In this document: piece after piece, positions 24,973-33,024 of the stretch
Position numbering within the stretch: the first letter of the stretch is position 1
Layout: every line of letters starts with the position of its first letter
Origin: Aalborgiella sp031424795
Lineage (GTDB): Bacteria; Pseudomonadota; Gammaproteobacteria; Burkholderiales; Burkholderiaceae_C
NCBI GenBank assembly: GCA_031424795.1
Contig: JANPIC010000062.1
Location: 1 to 41,722, forward strand
DNA length: 41,722 bases
Direction of reading: 5' to 3'
Made by a program: the position numbers and the translations under genes
Notes under the pieces: model-generated
Seen by the model: the letters and a program-made list of their open reading frames with translations, nothing else
Told to the model about the DNA's origin: nothing
The model's database searches: none

Positions 24973-26634
24973 ATGGCTCAATACGTATACACCATGAACA
25001 AGGTCGGCAAAATCGTGCCGCCCAAGCGTCAAATTATCAAAGACGTGTCACTCAGCTTCTTCCCAGGCGCGAAAATCGGCGTTTTGGGAACCAATGGCTC
25101 TGGTAAATCCACCCTGCTCAAAATCATGGCTGGCTTGGACAAAGACATTGAGGGCGAAGCCACCGCCATGCCAGGCTTACAAATCGGCTATTTGCCGCAA
25201 GAGCCGCAGCTGAACAACGAGCACACCGTGCGTGAAAGCGTCGAAGCGGGCATGGGCGCACTGTTTGCCGCCAAAGCACGTTTGGAAGAGGTTTACATCG
25301 CCTACGGTGAAGAAGACGCTGATTTTGACGCCTTAGCCGCCGAACAAGCCCAGCTGGAAGCCATCATCGCCACCGCCGGCACCGACAGCGAGCATCAACT
25401 CGAAATCGCCGCCGACGCGCTGCGCCTGCCACCCTGGGATGCCAAAATCGGCGTGCTGTCCGGTGGTGAAAAACGCCGCGTTGCACTGTGCAGCTTGTTG
25501 CTGTCCAAGCCTGAAATGTTGTTGCTCGACGAGCCGACCAACCATTTGGACGCTGAATCGGTCGATTGGCTGGAGCAATTTTTGCAGCGCTACTCGGGCA
25601 CGGTGGTCGCCATCACCCATGACCGCTACTTCCTAGACAACGCGGCTGAGTGGATTTTGGAGATGGATCGCGGCAGCGGCATCCCGTGGAAAGGCAACTA
25701 CAGCAGCTGGTTAGAGCAAAAAGGTGAGCGTTTGGCGCAAGAGCAAAAAGGCGAAGAAGCCCGTGCCAAAGCTTTGAAGAAAGAGCTGGAATGGTCACGC
25801 CAAAACCCCAAAGCTCGTCAAGCCAAGAGCAAGTCACGTTTGGCTCGCTTTGAAGAATTGTCGGATTTCGAATACCAAGCTCGCAACGAAACACAGGAGA
25901 TTTTCATCCCCGTGGCAGAGCGCTTGGGTAACGAAGTCATCGAATTCACCAACGTCACCAAGTCTTTTGGCGAGCGTGTGTTGATCGACAACCTGAGTTT
26001 CAAAATCCCCGCTGGCGCGATTGTCGGCATCATCGGGCCCAACGGTGCCGGTAAATCGACGCTGTTCAAACTGATCGCCGGCAAAGAGCTGCCAGACAGC
26101 GGTGAAGTCAAAATCGGTAAAACCGTGCACATGGCCTTTGTGGACCAACACCGCGATGACTTGGAGAACGCCAAAACTGTTTGGGAAGACGTTTCCGGCG
26201 GCCTCGACATTTTGACCGTCGGCAAGTTCCAGATGCCAAGCCGCGCCTACTGTGGTCGCTTCAACTTCAACGGTGCAGTCCAGCAAAAACGCGGCGGCAC
26301 CCTGTCCGGCGGTGAACGCGGTCGTTTACAACTCGCTAAAACCCTGATTGCGGGCGGCAACGTGCTGATGCTCGACGAGCCATCGAATGACTTGGACGTG
26401 GAGACTTTGCGCGCGTTGGAAGACGCCTTGCTGGAATTCGCCGGCTCCGTCATGGTCATCAGCCATGACCGTTGGTTCTTAGACCGCATTGCCACCCACA
26501 TCCTGGCCTGCGAAGGCGACAGCCAATGGGTCTTCTACAACGGCAATTACCAAGAGTACGAAGCCGATAAGAAGCGCCGTTTGGGTGAAGAGGGCGCTAA
26601 GCCGAAGCGTATGCGTTTCAAGGCGCTGCATTAA
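24973..26634 (+). CDS. ettA: Energy-dependent translational throttle protein EttA
   Basis: An ABC-F ATPase of 553 residues that binds the ribosomal E site and gates translation with the ATP/ADP level. Walker A motifs are GTNGSGKST (39-47) and GPNGAGKST; signatures LSGGEKRRVAL and LSGGERGRLQLAKT; Walker B LLLDEPTNHLD and LMLDEPSNDLD. The linker between the two domains is rich in Lys/Arg (KALKKELEW... QAKSKSRLARF), as in the P-site tRNA-contacting region. Start MAQYVYTMNKVGKIVPPKRQ is typical. Single gene, no operon partner evident. Confidence 0.96.
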   Translation: MAQYVYTMNKVGKIVPPKRQIIKDVSLSFFPGAKIGVLGTNGSGKSTLLKIMAGLDKDIEGEATAMPGLQIGYLPQEPQLNNEHTVRESVEAGMGALFAAKARLEEVYIAYGEEDADFDALAAEQAQLEAIIATAGTDSEHQLEIAADALRLPPWDAKIGVLSGGEKRRVALCSLLLSKPEMLLLDEPTNHLDAESVDWLEQFLQRYSGTVVAITHDRYFLDNAAEWILEMDRGSGIPWKGNYSSWLEQKGERLAQEQKGEEARAKALKKELEWSRQNPKARQAKSKSRLARFEELSDFEYQARNETQEIFIPVAERLGNEVIEFTNVTKSFGERVLIDNLSFKIPAGAIVGIIGPNGAGKSTLFKLIAGKELPDSGEVKIGKTVHMAFVDQHRDDLENAKTVWEDVSGGLDILTVGKFQMPSRAYCGRFNFNGAVQQKRGGTLSGGERGRLQLAKTLIAGGNVLMLDEPSNDLDVETLRALEDALLEFAGSVMVISHDRWFLDRIATHILACEGDSQWVFYNGNYQEYEADKKRRLGEEGAKPKRMRFKALH

Positions 26635-26666
26635 GCGCTGCGGTTATTGATGTCATCACGGATGCC

Positions 26667-27095
26667 ATGACGCAACCAACAAGTCCTCAACCACAACCCC
26701 AGCCACCTGACTGGGAGCTGTACCGCGCCCTGCGCGAGCAGTGGACGCATGAGGACAACTTGATCAACCACCGTTTGATGTGGTTGATTTTGTCTGAGGG
26801 TTTGTTGTTCACGGCTTATGGCACCTTGTCCACCGCAAAAATGCATTGGTTGGTTTTTGGTTTTCCGTTTTTTGGCATGGCTGTTGCAGCGGTGATTGGC
26901 ATCAGCATATTTGCGGCCATTGCCGCAACCGAACATATCCAGCAGCAATTTGACGCATCCAGTGTGTCCCAGCTGTGCCACATCACGCCCAAAAGCCGCC
27001 GTGCCAAACGTGGCAAATGGGCAGCGCAGGCGCTGCCGTTTGTCTTTGGTGGGCTGTGGGTCTTGGCTTGGCTGGGTGCTTTTGATATACGATAA
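26667..27095 (+). CDS. Unknown membrane protein
   Basis: I do not recognise a named family. The 142 residues start with a Pro/Gln-rich tail (MTQPTSPQPQPQPPDWELY), followed by an amphipathic REQWTHEDNLINHRLMWL segment and three hydrophobic helices (about 39-56, 64-88 and 118-138). KSRRAKRGKW in the last loop is positively charged, so that loop is probably cytoplasmic. It follows ettA by 32 bases. Its TAA stop falls inside the inverted-repeat structure of copy F, suggesting that the repeat may have set the present C-terminus. Confidence 0.75.
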   Translation: MTQPTSPQPQPQPPDWELYRALREQWTHEDNLINHRLMWLILSEGLLFTAYGTLSTAKMHWLVFGFPFFGMAVAAVIGISIFAAIAATEHIQQQFDASSVSQLCHITPKSRRAKRGKWAAQALPFVFGGLWVLAWLGAFDIR

Positions 27096-27147
27096 ATACG
27101 CCTTTATCCAGCGTATTTATCGTCTAAATAGCTATTTTATTTATAGC
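27089..27147 (+). repeat. Dispersed repeat, composite copy F with 13-bp inverted arms
   Basis: ACGATAAATACGC (27089-27101) and GCGTATTTATCGT (27111-27123) are perfect inverted arms around a 9-base loop. The right arm continues CTAAATAGCTATTTTATTTATAGC, the repeat body and tail. It looks like a full copy preceded by an inverted partial head. It overlaps the stop codon of the upstream membrane protein and faces the convergent CusF-like gene, where it could act as a bidirectional transcript end. Confidence 0.8.
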
Positions 27148-27159
27148 AATTAAGTTAAT

Positions 27160-27501
27160 TTACTTTGCAGGCTCGATAGTCAATACAGTAAATGCACCGT
27201 TGACTTTATCAGCAGTAAATTTAACTTTATCGCCTGCTTTAACCTTTTCTAGCATTGCCGCATCTTTAACCTGAAACACCATGGTCATACCCGGCATGTC
27301 GAGATTTTTAATCTCGCCGTGTTTGAGTGTGACTTTTTTGTTTTCTAGATCGATTTTGCGAATTTCAGCATCGACCATAGGCAAGGTGGATGCCGCTGCA
27401 GTAACGGTTGTTGCTGGTGCTGCCGCGTGTGAGGCTGCATAGCTGAGCGAAACGCTGGTAAGCAGTGTAGCGATGATGACGAGAGATTTGATTTTTTTCA
27501 T
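27160..27501 (-). CDS. CusF-like periplasmic copper-binding protein
   Basis: A 113-residue exported protein. A Sec signal (MKKIKSLVIIATLLTSVSLSYAAS) precedes an Ala/Thr-rich spacer and an OB-fold CusF-type domain. EIRKIDLENKKVTLKHGEI and DMPGMTMVFQV carry the histidine and two methionines that bind Cu(I)/Ag(I) in CusF; the tryptophan that caps copper in E. coli CusF is not at the same place. The ATG at 27501 follows AAAGGAAA; an upstream in-frame start at 27576 overlaps the methyltransferase gene and lacks a signal-like beginning. Last gene of the copper group. Confidence 0.88.
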   Translation of the reverse strand: MKKIKSLVIIATLLTSVSLSYAASHAAAPATTVTAAASTLPMVDAEIRKIDLENKKVTLKHGEIKNLDMPGMTMVFQVKDAAMLEKVKAGDKVKFTADKVNGAFTVLTIEPAK

Positions 27502-27530
27502 TGTGTTTCCTTTGGGGTAAAAAGTAAGAA

Positions 27531-28187
27531 TTAACGAATGGGCAAGTTGCCAACAACTAAGTAAGCACTTCCCCACAAAGCGGTACGCACCAAGCGCAAT
27601 TGCGCACCGCGCTGCTCAAGTAGCCGCCATGGTTTGTCCATGTTGGCATAAGTAGTCAAATAACGACGTGCTCGGTACAGATTGAACAAGTTCACTGGCC
27701 ATCCCCATACCCAAGGCAAGGTTTGCATACCCAGCAAAGCTATACGAGCACCAGGTTTGGCTGTAGCAATTAACCTATCAATCGTTTTGGTGCATTGCAG
27801 TACATCTTGCGCGTAGCACAACAGTACGGCGTCGGCTTTCATGCTAGGTAAAAAATCAAGCATGGATGTTTGCACAACAGTTGCTTGCGGCAAATGAGCC
27901 GACCGCTTAGCAGCTTGCGCCGCCATTTCCGAAGACAACTCAACCCCAACCACATGCCCGCCAGAGCCGACAGCCGATGCAAGCAACGGTATTGTCGACC
28001 CTGTGCCGCAAGCAATGTCAAAAACCGTTTCGTTGGGCTGGAGGCTCAGCAGTTGAATCACTTCAACACGCAGAGCTTCAACCCGTGTGCAAGTCGCATC
28101 GTAATTTGCGGCAAGCTCACGGTAATTTTCTACCGCCCGTTGGTTGGAGGGCTGGTCAGCTAGGTTGTCTATGACTGCGATTGCCAT
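27531..28187 (-). CDS. Class I SAM-dependent methyltransferase in the copper group
   Basis: A 218-residue soluble protein with a Rossmann methyltransferase core. Motif I is VFDIACGTGSTIPLLA (about 57-72), followed by VVGVELSSEM, then AVLLCYAQDVLQ and PGARIALLGMQ. The N-terminal NYRELAANYDATCTRVEALR resembles UbiE-like and small-molecule methyltransferases. WVWGWPVNLFNLYRARRY near the C-terminus is amphipathic. Its substrate is unknown. It starts 3 bases after the DUF411 gene and ends 29 bases before the CusF-like gene, so it appears to belong to the copper operon. Confidence 0.8.
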   Translation of the reverse strand: MAIAVIDNLADQPSNQRAVENYRELAANYDATCTRVEALRVEVIQLLSLQPNETVFDIACGTGSTIPLLASAVGSGGHVVGVELSSEMAAQAAKRSAHLPQATVVQTSMLDFLPSMKADAVLLCYAQDVLQCTKTIDRLIATAKPGARIALLGMQTLPWVWGWPVNLFNLYRARRYLTTYANMDKPWRLLEQRGAQLRLVRTALWGSAYLVVGNLPIR

Positions 28188-28190
28188 TTT

Positions 28191-28712
28191 TTAAGATTTA
28201 TCCGGTGAAATAGCTGTATAAGATTTGAAAACCCGAGCATTTCCGTCGTTTAAGACCAAAAGCACGTCGTAGGCGTGCCGCGTTCCAGCAAATGGACCTG
28301 TACCTTCCATGCCAGGCGAGCCCAGTGGCATGCTGGGCACAGCAAGACCGCGTGCTTGAGGTTTGTCTTTCAATAGTTTTCGAATATCTTCTGCAGGCAC
28401 ATGGCCTTCAATGACATATTCACCCAGCTTAGCGGTATGACACGAACCGTATTGGTCTGGAAAGCCTAACTTTTTACGGATAGCGCTCGTGTCATTCACA
28501 TCGTTTGTTGCAACCTCAAAGCCGTTTTTCTGCAAATGAGCGACCCATTGTTTGCAGCAACCGCAAGTTGGTGTTTTCCAAACTGTTATGGATGGATGAG
28601 CAGAACGACCATGGACAATCATTGGAAAGCTTAACCCAGCTGTGCTAACACTAGCTAGTGCGATACGTAATACCGATCTACGCGATACGTGGTTAATACG
28701 GTTTGTCTTCAT
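28191..28712 (-). CDS. DUF411 metal-associated protein
   Basis: A 173-residue exported protein. The N-terminus carries SRRSVLRIALAS, a possible twin-arginine signal, though a Sec route is also possible. The DUF411 domain begins ITVWKTPTCGCCKQWVAHL, a thioredoxin-like CxCC pattern likely to bind or reduce copper, then SCHTAKLGEYVIEGHVP and AVPSMPLGSPGMEG. DUF411 genes commonly occur beside copper or silver resistance genes. AAGGAG lies 10 bases upstream of the ATG. It is followed within 3 bases by the methyltransferase. Confidence 0.87.
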   Translation of the reverse strand: MKTNRINHVSRRSVLRIALASVSTAGLSFPMIVHGRSAHPSITVWKTPTCGCCKQWVAHLQKNGFEVATNDVNDTSAIRKKLGFPDQYGSCHTAKLGEYVIEGHVPAEDIRKLLKDKPQARGLAVPSMPLGSPGMEGTGPFAGTRHAYDVLLVLNDGNARVFKSYTAISPDKS

Positions 28713-28740
28713 TCGGTATTACTCCTTGACGATTCAGTGT

Positions 28741-29211
28741 TTAGCGTTTTGCAACGTTTACCAAACCCTTCATGCCTGCGTCGTAGTGACCAGGCTGCAA
28801 ACAAGCAAAGTCAATTTTTCCGGCTTTCGTGAACTGCCAAATAATTTCGCCTGTTTTGCCGGGTGCAACCGTGACCATGTTTGCATCGGCATGCTCCATT
28901 TCAGGATTCTTCTTCATCACTTCGTAGTGGTCTTTAAGGTCTTTGGCCGTACCGAGCACCATTTCGTGTTTGACTTTACCGGAATTCTTGGCGACGAAGC
29001 GGATGGTTTCACCCTGTTTAACATCAAAAATATCACTATGAAACTTCATGTCGTCACGCATATCAACGTTTACGGTACGTGTGACCTTCGATGCGACACC
29101 TGGTTTGCCGACAGCCATGTCATCATGACTGCCACCGTGGCTACCAGATGCCATCGCGGCAGTTGCCAGGAAAGAAATTGAGAGTGCTACAAAAATGTAA
29201 TTGAATTTCAT
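28741..29211 (-). CDS. Periplasmic cupredoxin (CopI-like)
   Basis: A 156-residue blue-copper protein. Residues 1-21 form a Sec signal, MKFNYIFVALSISFLATAAMA, followed by a His/Gly/Asp-rich GSHGGSHDDM stretch. Type-1 copper ligands can be read as His82 (KHEMVL), Cys137, His142 and Met147 (CLQPGHYDAGM). The KNSGKVKHEMVLGTAKDLKDHYE pattern is typical of cupredoxins in copper-tolerance loci. The ATG at 29211 follows AAGG; an earlier in-frame start at 29265 would place the signal peptide internally. It lies between the multicopper oxidase and DUF411 genes. Confidence 0.9.
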   Translation of the reverse strand: MKFNYIFVALSISFLATAAMASGSHGGSHDDMAVGKPGVASKVTRTVNVDMRDDMKFHSDIFDVKQGETIRFVAKNSGKVKHEMVLGTAKDLKDHYEVMKKNPEMEHADANMVTVAPGKTGEIIWQFTKAGKIDFACLQPGHYDAGMKGLVNVAKR

Positions 29212-29252
29212 GGGTAACCTTAAAAATAATAGAAAACAGTTAAAAAGTGACT

Positions 29253-29293
29253 TTAGCCAGCGCATTTATTGGCTAATTTGCTATAAAAATAGT
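29253..29293 (+). repeat. Dispersed 44-bp repeat, copy G (oxidase-cupredoxin gap)
   Basis: TTAGCCAGCGCATTTATTGG then CTAATTTGCTATAAAAATAG, a diverged copy in the 116-base gap between the multicopper oxidase and cupredoxin genes. Both genes read from the minus strand, so it would be in their shared message. Confidence 0.75.
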
Positions 29294-29327
29294 AGTAAAA
29301 GTAGTGGTATAAAAACTTAGATTAATG

Positions 29328-30767
29328 TCAATGTTTCATTCCTTCCATCGTTGGTTTGCGGATTTGAACTTCCACCTCGGCTTGTTTTTTCTGCATCAAT
29401 GGCATGGACGATTTACCCTCTGCTTTAAACCGTAGCGGGTCAGCCACCGATCCGTTGACTTCAAACGCAACCGTTCCCTCTGGGTGTTTGTACCAGCCCG
29501 GGTTGCTGTAGTCGCCCGGCTTTTGGTCTTTGCGCACTTTGACGACGCTGAACATGCCACCCATTTCTACGCCACCAAATGGGCCTTCACCCGTCATCAT
29601 GGGCGCGGTGTTGTTGGGGATTTCCATGGTCATCTCGCCCATGTCGGCCATGCCGCGTTCACCCATCACCATGTAGTCGGGGATCAGATTGGTGATTTTT
29701 TTGACAACGCTGCGATGATCTACGCCAATCATGGTCGGCACGTCATGCCCCATGGCGTTCATGGTGTGGTGGGATTTGTGGCAATGGAAAGCCCAGTCGC
29801 CCTCTTCATCCGCCAAGAACTCAAATTGCCGCATCTGCCCGACCGCCACGTCCGTCGTCACTTCTGGCCAACGAGCGTTTTTTGGCACAGGCCCGCCGTC
29901 GGTGCCCGTCACCTCAAACTCGTGACCATGCAAGTGAATGGGGTGATTTGTCATCGTCAAGTTACCCACGCGGATGCGTACGTTGTCGTTTTTTCGGACG
30001 TTGAGCGAGTCAATACCGGGGAAGATGCGGCTGTTCCAGCTCCACAGGTTGAAGTCGGTCATGGTCATGATTTTTGGCGTGTAGGCACCGGGGTCGATGT
30101 CGTAAGCGTTCAGCAGAAAGCAGAAGTCGCGGTCAACTTCATTGATGAGTGGGTGTTTAGTTTTCGGATGCGTGATCCAAAAGCCCATCATCCCCATCGC
30201 CATTTGCACCATTTCGTCGGCGTGCGGGTGGTACATGAAGGTGCCAGGGCGGCGTGCCACAAACTCATAGACAAAGGTTTTTCCAGGTTGTATACCCGGC
30301 TGGTTCAAGCCAGTTACACCATCCATACCGTTGGGTAGCCGCTGACCATGCCAATGGATGCTGGTGTGTTCAGGCAGTCTGTTGGTCACGTAAATGCGTA
30401 CACGGTCGCCTTCCACCACTTCAATCGTCGGGCCGGGGGACTGGCCGTTGTAGCCCCATAGGTGCGCTTTGAAACCTGGTGCCATTTCGCGCACCACAGG
30501 TTCTGCAACGAGGTGGAACTCTTTCACGCCCTGGTTCATGCGCCACGGCAGCGTCCAGCCGTTCAGGGTGACAACGGGGTTGTAGGGGCGACCGGTTTGC
30601 GGAACCAACGGTGGCATGGTGTCTGGTTTGGTCTGCATCATCGGCTCTGGGATGGCGGCGAGGGCGACTTTGCTGACGCTTGCGGCGGTGACGGCTGCGG
30701 CTATCATGCCTGCACCGCCTAAAAAGTTGCGTCGTGACGAAGTGGGTTCGTTTTTGTTCTGGTTCAT
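29328..30767 (-). CDS. Multicopper oxidase, copper-resistance (CopA-like)
   Basis: A 479-residue periplasmic oxidase. The Tat signal is SRRNFLGGAGMIAAAVTA. The four copper-binding segments are SIHWHGQRLP, MYHPHADEMV, HPIHLHGHEF and AFHCHKSHHTMNAMGH, giving one type-1 and a trinuclear site. Such enzymes oxidise Cu(I) to the less toxic Cu(II). Methionines in the C-terminal part (MVMGERGMADMGEMTMEIP, MTGEGPFGGVEMGGM) may sequester copper. It is shorter than Pseudomonas CopA (about 600). It starts 15 bases after the TolC-like gene in the same operon. Confidence 0.92.
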   Translation of the reverse strand: MNQNKNEPTSSRRNFLGGAGMIAAAVTAASVSKVALAAIPEPMMQTKPDTMPPLVPQTGRPYNPVVTLNGWTLPWRMNQGVKEFHLVAEPVVREMAPGFKAHLWGYNGQSPGPTIEVVEGDRVRIYVTNRLPEHTSIHWHGQRLPNGMDGVTGLNQPGIQPGKTFVYEFVARRPGTFMYHPHADEMVQMAMGMMGFWITHPKTKHPLINEVDRDFCFLLNAYDIDPGAYTPKIMTMTDFNLWSWNSRIFPGIDSLNVRKNDNVRIRVGNLTMTNHPIHLHGHEFEVTGTDGGPVPKNARWPEVTTDVAVGQMRQFEFLADEEGDWAFHCHKSHHTMNAMGHDVPTMIGVDHRSVVKKITNLIPDYMVMGERGMADMGEMTMEIPNNTAPMMTGEGPFGGVEMGGMFSVVKVRKDQKPGDYSNPGWYKHPEGTVAFEVNGSVADPLRFKAEGKSSMPLMQKKQAEVEVQIRKPTMEGMKH

Positions 30768-30782
30768 AGTGTTTAGAAATTT

Positions 30783-32207
30783 TTAATGAGCAGGAGCATC
30801 GCCGCCTGAGGAAGAACCCGTTGACATAGACGGGGCGGACATCGGCTTGCCTAATAGTGTGGCTTGCAGTGCAGCATCGGCCTGCCAAAACTGTTGCTGA
30901 GCAGCAATAGCGGCTTTCACAGTGTTGATCTGGCTGCGGTGGTCAGCCAGCAGTTCAAACACGCCAATGAACATGCCGTTGTAGCGCAGGCCATTTTCTT
31001 CGGCGATGATTTTGCTGAGTGGCAATACTTCATCACGGTATTGGCGTGAGGCGTCATAGGCCGTACGGTAGGCAGAGTAGCTTTCTCGCAGATCGGAGCC
31101 TGCGCTAACCAATGTCGCATCCAAGCGGTTTGCCGCCGCAAGCGTTATTGCATTCATGCTAGCTCTTTGAGCATCACCCCAGTCGAAAACAGGTAGCCGA
31201 ATGGCAATTTCATACCCTTTTCGGGTATTGGATATCCCTTCGACGGTGTCTTTCACAGTATCACGCCGCACACCCAGCTCGATGTCCGTCAAGCTGGTGA
31301 TCAGGGTTAAGCCTTGCGATTTGCTGGCTGCATCGAGCTGCGATTGCGCCATACGCACGTCTAGCCGTTGACTGGCAAGTGCTCTGCTCACCTCAGCAGG
31401 TGTCAAAAATGTTTTTGGCAAATCTGGTAACCGCTCAGGTAGTTTCAGTGCGTTGATTTGGCCGTCTTTTAAACCCAAAAGGCGAATTAAACTTTCGCGG
31501 GTAGCTGTTGCGGTTTGCTGGCTGCTGAGCAACTGTGTAGAAGCATCTGCATAGAACGCCTGCTGTCGTACGCGTTGCAAACGGTTGAAATTACCCACAC
31601 TTTGCATGCGTTTGGCCAACTCGGCACTGGCTTGGGCAGACTCGTAAACAAGTTGCGAATACGTGGCGGACTCATTTGCTGCGACAGCGGCAACCCATGC
31701 CATGCGCACTTGCGACACCAAACCCACAACGTCAGCGGTCATTTGCAACTCAGCCTGTGCTATACGAGCTGTGGCGATTTTATTGCGCTGCGGTAAGGTG
31801 AGTAAATCGAGCAAGCCAAAAGCTAAAATGCGACCAAATTCCAGCTCGTCCAAAAATCGCACACGTTCTAGGCTCAGCATCGGGTTGGCAATGCGCCCAC
31901 CTTGTGCGGCTTGCGCCATGTCACCCCAGCGCTCAGCCAGTAGGGTTTGCAAGGCAGGGCTGTTGATGATGGCCAGTTGCACGGCTGCTTGCTGGCTCAG
32001 CGGTGATGCGAGCAGTTCTGCCACTTGACGGTCACGTGCTGTTTTTGCCTCTGTGGTGCGCAAAAGCTGTGCTGATGCGCCAGATACAGATTTTGTTTCA
32101 GTATTCGTGCGATCTATCGATTGGTCGATGTTGACGGATGCGCAGCCGCTCAAAATGGCTAAGACGGCAATTGAAACGAGAGATTTTGAGGTTACTAAAT
32201 AACGCAT
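30783..32207 (-). CDS. TolC-like outer-membrane efflux lipoprotein
   Basis: A 474-residue member of the outer-membrane efflux (TolC/OprM) family. The N-terminus MRYLVTSKSLVSIAVLAILSGC is a lipoprotein signal with Cys22. Two OEP repeats follow, with long coiled-coil-like stretches such as LSQQAAVQLAIINSPALQTLLAERWGD-type heptads. Unlike a normal tripartite efflux locus, no RND pump or membrane-fusion gene is adjacent. It overlaps the preceding small gene by one base (TAATG) and lies 15 bases before the multicopper oxidase gene. It may export copper with a pump coded elsewhere. Confidence 0.87.
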   Translation of the reverse strand: MRYLVTSKSLVSIAVLAILSGCASVNIDQSIDRTNTETKSVSGASAQLLRTTEAKTARDRQVAELLASPLSQQAAVQLAIINSPALQTLLAERWGDMAQAAQGGRIANPMLSLERVRFLDELEFGRILAFGLLDLLTLPQRNKIATARIAQAELQMTADVVGLVSQVRMAWVAAVAANESATYSQLVYESAQASAELAKRMQSVGNFNRLQRVRQQAFYADASTQLLSSQQTATATRESLIRLLGLKDGQINALKLPERLPDLPKTFLTPAEVSRALASQRLDVRMAQSQLDAASKSQGLTLITSLTDIELGVRRDTVKDTVEGISNTRKGYEIAIRLPVFDWGDAQRASMNAITLAAANRLDATLVSAGSDLRESYSAYRTAYDASRQYRDEVLPLSKIIAEENGLRYNGMFIGVFELLADHRSQINTVKAAIAAQQQFWQADAALQATLLGKPMSAPSMSTGSSSGGDAPAH

Positions 32208-32506
32208 TATTGTTTTTGCCCGGTTTTAGGTTCAGTGGTCATGGCTTCGCCATTGCTGCCCGTAGTTTTTTGCATGGGTGCTTGCGTTGGTGTGTTGTCG
32301 GGCTGCTGCGCTTCTTTGGCATAGGCACGCCAGCCACCAATTAGACCGACTTTGTCGTTAGCAGCTTTCCATGACGAGACTTTTTCGTCAATAAAGGGCT
32401 GGTAATCGGCAATCGGCGATGTGTAGCTAACGGTTGTTTGCGCGATGGTAGCGCTCGAAATCAGCCAAACCACCGAAGCAGCGGGCAGTAAATATAGGGT
32501 TTTCAA
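32207..32506 (-). CDS. Small exported protein of the copper group, unknown function
   Basis: A 99-residue protein with a Sec signal (MKTLYLLPAASVVWLISSATIA, cut before QTTV). The mature part has PIADYQPFIDEKVSSWKAAN and GGWRAYAKEAQ, then a Gln/Thr/Pro-rich low-complexity tail. No metal-binding motif is evident. Its stop overlaps the ATG of the TolC-like gene, so the two are translationally coupled and it is the first gene of the copper operon. I cannot name a family. Confidence 0.78.
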   Translation of the reverse strand: MKTLYLLPAASVVWLISSATIAQTTVSYTSPIADYQPFIDEKVSSWKAANDKVGLIGGWRAYAKEAQQPDNTPTQAPMQKTTGSNGEAMTTEPKTGQKQ

Positions 32507-32633
32507 ACGATTTCTCCAAGAAATTTAGACGTTTGGACAGCGCAAAGCTCGCCCAAGTGGACTAAACCCAAGATTCCACACAGTTATCAACCCATAAATG
32601 AGTCAAAGTACAGACGGAATTTGGGCTGGGAGA

Positions 32634-32978
32634 CTACAGAATCGGTGGTTTTTTGGTCAGCGCGAGATTTGCGCTGACGAATTGGCTAGCTTGAGCCAGT
32701 GGTTGTGCGTAGTGCACCTTATCGAAACTGGTTATTTGCACAGTACTTACCAGGCCTGTGGCATGGCAAGCTTGGCAATGGGTGCAGGAAGGTTTAGCGC
32801 TTTTGTGCATATCACAATCAGACATGCCTTTTTCAGCAGAAAAATCGACATTAGCCGGCGTATTTATTGCCTGAATTGCTATAAAATTAATAGCGGCCAT
32901 TTCAGTCGCCATGGCCTCACCCATCCAGCCGCGCAAAGGCAGCAGAGCGATTATGAGGATGAATATAAAACGGCGCAT
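32634..32978 (-). CDS. Small Cys/His-rich exported protein (DUF2946-like)
   Basis: A 114-residue protein. It starts MRRFIFILIIALLPLRGWMG, a signal-like sequence. A cysteine/histidine cluster, CDMHKSAKPSCTHCQACHAT, could bind copper, as in DUF2946-type proteins seen in copper loci; this assignment is tentative. Residues INFIAIQAINTPAN between the signal region and the metal motif are encoded exactly by repeat copy H. The ATG at 32978 is preferred over an in-frame TTG at 32996. It precedes the copper operon by 127 bases. Confidence 0.7.
   Translation of the reverse strand: MRRFIFILIIALLPLRGWMGEAMATEMAAINFIAIQAINTPANVDFSAEKGMSDCDMHKSAKPSCTHCQACHATGLVSTVQITSFDKVHYAQPLAQASQFVSANLALTKKPPIL
32851..32895 (+). 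repeat. Dispersed 44-bp repeat, copy H (inside Cys-rich protein gene)
   Basis: TTAGCCGGCGTATTTATTGC followed by CTGAATTGCTATAAAATTAATAGC, the copy closest to the consensus of the family. The gene runs on the opposite strand and translates it in frame as INFIAIQAINTPA. That frame of the consensus has no stop codon. Confidence 0.88.
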
Positions 32979-33024
32979 TTTTCTATGATAAATCAAATCT
33001 GCAAAAGTTCAAATAACAGGCGTA

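Noticed and set aside
32507..32633. CueR-type promoter ahead of the copper operon
   Set aside because: TTGACT is present on the minus strand but no -10 at proper distance and no CueR-like dyad could be found.
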